Source: Bradyrhizobium rifense
GTDB taxonomy: Bacteria; Pseudomonadota; Alphaproteobacteria; Rhizobiales; Xanthobacteraceae
Length of the DNA stretch: 64,000 nucleotides
Assembly: GCF_008123425.1 (NCBI RefSeq)
Contig: NZ_VSSS01000059.1
Span: 1 to 64,000 of the forward strand
Reading direction: 5' to 3'
This document shows positions 61,110 through 64,000 of this stretch, in pieces. Within the stretch, counting starts at the first letter, position 1. The number at the start of each line of letters is the position of its first letter. The notes beneath the pieces were generated by a model. It saw nothing but the letters and a program-made list of their open reading frames with translations, was not told where the DNA came from and made no database searches. A program made the position numbers and the translations under genes.

Positions 61110-61944
61110 TCCGCGGCTGACACCGGCACGCGGCGACGTCGCCGCGGCATATCTCGAAGGCAAGGTGCAAGCCGATCGCTTCGTCACGGGCGAGGAATTC
61201 GAGGTGGTCGCGCCGATCGCGCCGATGCGCGAACAGCCATCGTCGAACGCGATGCTGATGACGGAAGCGCTGCGCGGCGAGCGGATCACGGTCTACGACC
61301 GCAACGACGAGGGCTGGGCCTGGGGCCAGCTCGGCGGCGATGGCTATGTCGGCTGGCTGCCTGACGCGACGCTGATGAAGCCGGCGGCCGCGCCGACGCA
61401 CAAGGTCGGCGCGCTGCGGACACTTGCCTTCCCCGGCCCCTCGATCAAGCTGCCACCGGTCGACTTGCTGGTGCTGGGATCGAAGCTCGCGATCGCGCGC
61501 GAGGACGGCAGTTTTGCCGTAACGCGCGAAGGTGCTTTCGTGCCGAAGACCCATCTCGCGCCGCTCGACCATCGCGAGCCGGACTTTGTTGCGGTCGCCG
61601 AGCGCTTCGTCGGCACGCCCTATCTCTGGGGCGGCAAGAGCAGTTTGGGCATCGACTGCTCCGGCCTGGTCCAGGTCTCGTTGACATCAGCCGGCACCGG
61701 CTGCCCGCGCGACAGCGACATGCAGCAGACTGGACTCGGCCGCGCGCTGGAGCCGCATGAACGAGGCAGCTTGCTGCGCGGCGATCTGATCTTCTGGAAG
61801 GGCCATGTCGCCATCGTCCGCGATAGCAGCACGATGGTTCACGCCAACGCACATCACATGGCAACGGTGATCGAGCCGATCGAGCCGGCCATTGCGCGGA
61901 TCAAGGCTGCCGGAAGCGAAGTCGTCGCAATCAAGCGACTCTAG
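61102..61944 (+). CDS. NlpC/P60 (C40) peptidase with SH3 domain
   Basis: A 280-residue peptidase. About residues 20-110 form SH3b-like repeats (MREQPSSNAMLMTEALRGERITVYDRNDEGWAWGQLGGDGYVGWLP), and the catalytic domain follows: FVGTPYLWGGKSSLGIDCSGLVQ carries the nucleophile Cys, GHVAIVRDSSTMVHANAHH the active-site His. There is no signal peptide, so despite a wall-hydrolase fold it may act on imported muropeptides in the cytosol. Translation is coupled to the aminopeptidase by overlap; the pair is common in alphaproteobacteria. Confidence 0.92.
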   Translation: MHDPRLTPARGDVAAAYLEGKVQADRFVTGEEFEVVAPIAPMREQPSSNAMLMTEALRGERITVYDRNDEGWAWGQLGGDGYVGWLPDATLMKPAAAPTHKVGALRTLAFPGPSIKLPPVDLLVLGSKLAIAREDGSFAVTREGAFVPKTHLAPLDHREPDFVAVAERFVGTPYLWGGKSSLGIDCSGLVQVSLTSAGTGCPRDSDMQQTGLGRALEPHERGSLLRGDLIFWKGHVAIVRDSSTMVHANAHHMATVIEPIEPAIARIKAAGSEVVAIKRL

Positions 61945-61949
61945 CGTAG

Positions 61950-61992
61950 GATGGGTAGGGCGCGGCGAAGACTATCGCCCGCTCCACCCATC
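61950..61992. repeat. Short intergenic hairpin repeat
   Basis: GATGGGT and ACCCATC close a stem with AGGGCG and CGCCC inside. The GGATGGGTAGGGCG...CCACCCATC pattern is another intergenic repeat type I associate with Bradyrhizobium. It lies between convergent genes and may serve as a terminator. Confidence 0.65.
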
Positions 61993-62006
61993 TCACCGTC
62001 CGTTCC

Positions 62007-62204
62007 TCAGAATAGGCGCAAGTGCGGATTTTTCAGCAGACCGCCGCCGCCCAGTTCGGGGCCATTCTCGACCCGCACCGGCAGGCGCGGTTCGGGGATC
62101 CAGCCGGGAGGGCCCAACTTCCACACGCCGCCGCCGGCGACCTGCTCGGGTTCGCCCGTGGATAGCTCACGCATCGCCTGCGCGTCGACTCCAGTCAATG
62201 TCAT
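62007..62204 (-). CDS. Small peptide with double-glycine-type leader, downstream of yejF
   Basis: A 65-residue gene with AGGAG 7 bases before its ATG. Residues 14-25 read LSTGEPEQVAGG, which fits the double-glycine leader consensus L-S-x-x-E-L-x-x-I/V-x-G-G in every position except one (Pro for Leu). Cleavage after Gly25 would release a 40-residue peptide rich in Gly and Pro (starting GVWKLGPPGW, containing PELGGGG, ending NPHLRLF) and without Cys. It lies 97 bases after yejF on the same strand. No export ABC peptidase or modification enzyme is visible in the window, so secretion is inference; it could be an unrelated small protein. Confidence 0.65.
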   Translation of the reverse strand: MTLTGVDAQAMRELSTGEPEQVAGGGVWKLGPPGWIPEPRLPVRVENGPELGGGGLLKNPHLRLF

Positions 62205-62301
62205 CTCTGTGCTCCTGTCGCGGTCGCGAGACTGCCCCGCGACTACTCGCACAGGATGCCGCAGCGATTGCGCTGCCGCCGTGATCGCGATCACGCTGGG
62301 G

Positions 62302-63939
62302 TCAGGTCGCGACCGAGCCGTTGCCCGCCGTCTCCAACCGGAACGCCGCCGCGAACAGCGCGCGGGTGTAATCCGTCTTCGGATTCTTGAACAGCTCGAC
62401 CGCCTGACCTTCCTCGACCACCTTGCCGCCGCGCATCACGATGAGATGGCTTGCGAGCGAGGCGACGACGCGCAGATCGTGCGAGATGAACATGTAGGTG
62501 AGATCGCGCCGGCGCTGCAATTCACGTAGCAAATCGACCATCTGCGCCTGAATGAGCATGTCGAGCGCACTGGTCGGCTCGTCCAGCACGACGAAATCCG
62601 GCTCCAGCACCACCGCGCGCGCAATGCTGATGCGCTGGCGCTGGCCACCGGAGAATTCGTGCGGGTAGCGGTAACGGGTGTCCGGCTTCAGCCCGACGTC
62701 CTCGAGTGCCTTGACGACGCGCGCCTCCCGCTCCTCGCGCGACAGCTTTGGCTGATGCACGGAAAGGCCTTCGGCGATGATGTCGGCGACCGACATGCGC
62801 GGGCTGAGCGAGCCGAACGGATCCTGGAACACGATCTGCATGTCGCGCCGGAAGGGCCGCATCTCCTTGAAGCGCAGGCCCTGGATATCCTTTCCAAGGA
62901 ACACGATCCGCCCGTTCGACGAGATCAGCCGCATCAGCGCCAGTCCGAGCGTGGTCTTGCCCGAACCGGATTCACCGACGACTCCGAGCGTCTCGCCTTT
63001 GCGCACGGCAACGCTGACGCCATCGACCGCCTTGATGTGGCCCACCGTCTTGCGCATCAGGCCGCGCTTGATCGGAAACCACACCTTGAGATGATCGGCC
63101 GACATCACCACAGGCGCATCCGGCTGCGGTGGCGCCGGATCCGGCTTCGGCTCGGCCGCGAGCAGATCGCGCGTATAGGGATGTTTTGGGGTCTTGAAGA
63201 CCTGCTCGACCGGCCCCTGCTCGACGATCACGCCCCCTTTCATGACACAGACGGTGTCGGCGATGCGGCGCACGATGCCGAGATCGTGGGTGATGAAAAG
63301 CAGGCTCATGCCGAGCCGCGAACGGATTTCGGCGAGCAGTGTCAGGATCTGCGCCTGCACCGTGACGTCGAGCGCCGTGGTCGGCTCGTCCGCAATCAGC
63401 AAATCCGGCTCGTTGGCGAGCGCCATCGCGATCATCACGCGCTGGCGCTGGCCGCCGGAGAGCTGGTGCGGATAGCTGTTCAGTCGCGTCTCCGGCTCGG
63501 GAATGCCGACCTGCGTCAGCAGCTCGAGCGTCCGTTTGCGCGCCTGCGCGTTGCTGGTCGGATTGTGCAGCTGGATGATCTCGCCGATTTGCGCCTCGAT
63601 CGTGTGCAGCGGATTGAGCGACGTCATCGGCTCCTGGAAGATGATGGAGATGTCGCTGCCGCGGATCTCCCGCATCTGCTGCTCGGACTGGTCGATCAGC
63701 TCCTGGCCCTTGAAGCGGATACTGCCCGAGGGGTGCGAAGCGCTGGGATAGGGCAGCAGTTTCAGGATCGAGAGCGCGCTGACCGATTTGCCCGAGCCGG
63801 ACTCGCCGACCAGTGCGACGCATTCGCCGCGCTTGATCTGGAACGAGACCTTGTCGACCGCAAGCGTCGTGTTGCCGCCCTGGTGGAAGGCCACCGAGAG
63901 GTCGCGCACCACAAGCAAAGGCTGGTTAATCGCGTCCAT
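62302..63939 (-). CDS. yejF: Peptide ABC importer ATPase with two ATP domains (YejF-like)
   Basis: About 545 residues, a fusion of two Opp/Dpp-type ATPases. Domain 1: Walker A GESGSGKS near 40-47, LSGGQRQRVMIAMAL, LLIADEPTTALD. Domain 2: GESGSGKTT, FSGGQRQRISIARAV, FVVLDEPTSALD. It should energise the YejAB(E) importer for oligopeptides, which in E. coli takes up microcin C and in Brucella and Sinorhizobium gives resistance or sensitivity to host peptides. The ATG one codon after a GTG has GAGG upstream. Its operon continues to the right beyond the window. Confidence 0.9.
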   Translation of the reverse strand: MDAINQPLLVVRDLSVAFHQGGNTTLAVDKVSFQIKRGECVALVGESGSGKSVSALSILKLLPYPSASHPSGSIRFKGQELIDQSEQQMREIRGSDISIIFQEPMTSLNPLHTIEAQIGEIIQLHNPTSNAQARKRTLELLTQVGIPEPETRLNSYPHQLSGGQRQRVMIAMALANEPDLLIADEPTTALDVTVQAQILTLLAEIRSRLGMSLLFITHDLGIVRRIADTVCVMKGGVIVEQGPVEQVFKTPKHPYTRDLLAAEPKPDPAPPQPDAPVVMSADHLKVWFPIKRGLMRKTVGHIKAVDGVSVAVRKGETLGVVGESGSGKTTLGLALMRLISSNGRIVFLGKDIQGLRFKEMRPFRRDMQIVFQDPFGSLSPRMSVADIIAEGLSVHQPKLSREEREARVVKALEDVGLKPDTRYRYPHEFSGGQRQRISIARAVVLEPDFVVLDEPTSALDMLIQAQMVDLLRELQRRRDLTYMFISHDLRVVASLASHLIVMRGGKVVEEGQAVELFKNPKTDYTRALFAAAFRLETAGNGSVAT

Positions 63940-63946
63940 CACGCCC

Positions 63947-64000
63947 TCACTTGAACGTCTTGCGCGGATCGAAAGCGTCGCGCACGGCTTCGCCGATGAA
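63947..64000 (-). CDS. C-terminal end of a peptide ABC permease (YejE-like), cut by window edge
   Basis: Only the last 17 codons are visible (FIGEAVRDAFDPRKTFK then stop). The G-E-A-V-R-D-A-F-D-P-R-K ending is that of Dpp/Opp-type permeases, and YejE is expected directly before YejF. The stop lies seven bases before the yejF start. Confidence 0.75.
   Translation of the reverse strand, partial: FIGEAVRDAFDPRKTFK

Noticed and set aside
59736..61944. Aminopeptidase and NlpC/P60 pair as processing enzymes for the double-glycine peptide
   Set aside because: They are convergent with the peptide gene, and the pair is widespread without such a peptide; double-glycine leaders are cut by C39 peptidases, not C40 or M17.

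Overview
The window is GC-rich alphaproteobacterial chromosome, most likely Bradyrhizobium or a close relative. I infer this from the mixture of DUF2865, DUF2849 and DUF934 proteins, a split Flp/Tad pilus locus, a urt-ure cluster, an OpgC acyltransferase, an IS1182-type transposase start at the left edge, and short hairpin repeats of the kind scattered through Bradyrhizobium genomes. The assignment comes from recognising protein families, not from a search. Almost everything looks like core metabolism and housekeeping; I see no prophage, CRISPR array, rRNA or tRNA.

Region 1 (1-2853) holds a partial transposase, a hairpin repeat, a 3-hydroxybutyrate dehydrogenase coupled to a patatin-like lipase, and a CAP-domain lipoprotein. 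Region 2 (2942-14490) is assimilatory sulfate reduction. Leftward run the cysG-DUF2849-cysI-DUF934-cysH operon and the sulfate ABC importer sbp-cysT-cysW-cysA; rightward from a shared AT-rich promoter run cysD and a fused cysNC. Together they import sulfate, activate it to APS/PAPS, reduce it to sulfite and then sulfide, and supply the siroheme.

Region 3 (14491-29353) is mixed: malate synthase G, a tiny membrane protein, two tandem 697-residue chemoreceptors with a copied upstream block, a DUF2865 protein, an L,D-transpeptidase, an AI-2E-type permease, two stress-type small membrane proteins, OpgC, a TetR regulator, and a convergent HWE-type histidine kinase whose ATP-binding N box looks degenerate.

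Region 4 (29621-41645) is one long leftward urea cluster: urtABCDE (urea import), ureD, ureA, ureB, an HD-type alarmone-hydrolase-like gene, ureC, a small quinol-monooxygenase-like gene, then ureE, ureF and ureG. A good sigma-54 type site (TGGCAT-N5-TTGC) precedes urtA, consistent with nitrogen control.

Region 5 (42059-44403) is an RNA-remodelling group: a DEAD-box helicase with a long leader and basic tail, an extended IF-1, and a cold-shock protein. Region 6 (44526-57506) is the Flp/Tad pilus: two TadE/G-like minor pilins and a stand-alone CpaC-like N-terminal domain on the minus strand, a sterol-desaturase-family gene, then flp, cpaA, cpaB, cpaC, cpaD, cpaE, cpaF, tadB and tadC on the plus strand, closed by a convergent tadD.

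Region 7 (57578-64000) holds a metallophosphoesterase, a small membrane/coiled-coil protein, an M17 aminopeptidase overlapping an NlpC/P60 peptidase, and the distal end of a Yej-type peptide ABC importer. Directly downstream of yejF is a 65-residue gene whose N-terminus matches a double-glycine leader; I consider it the most novel item here.
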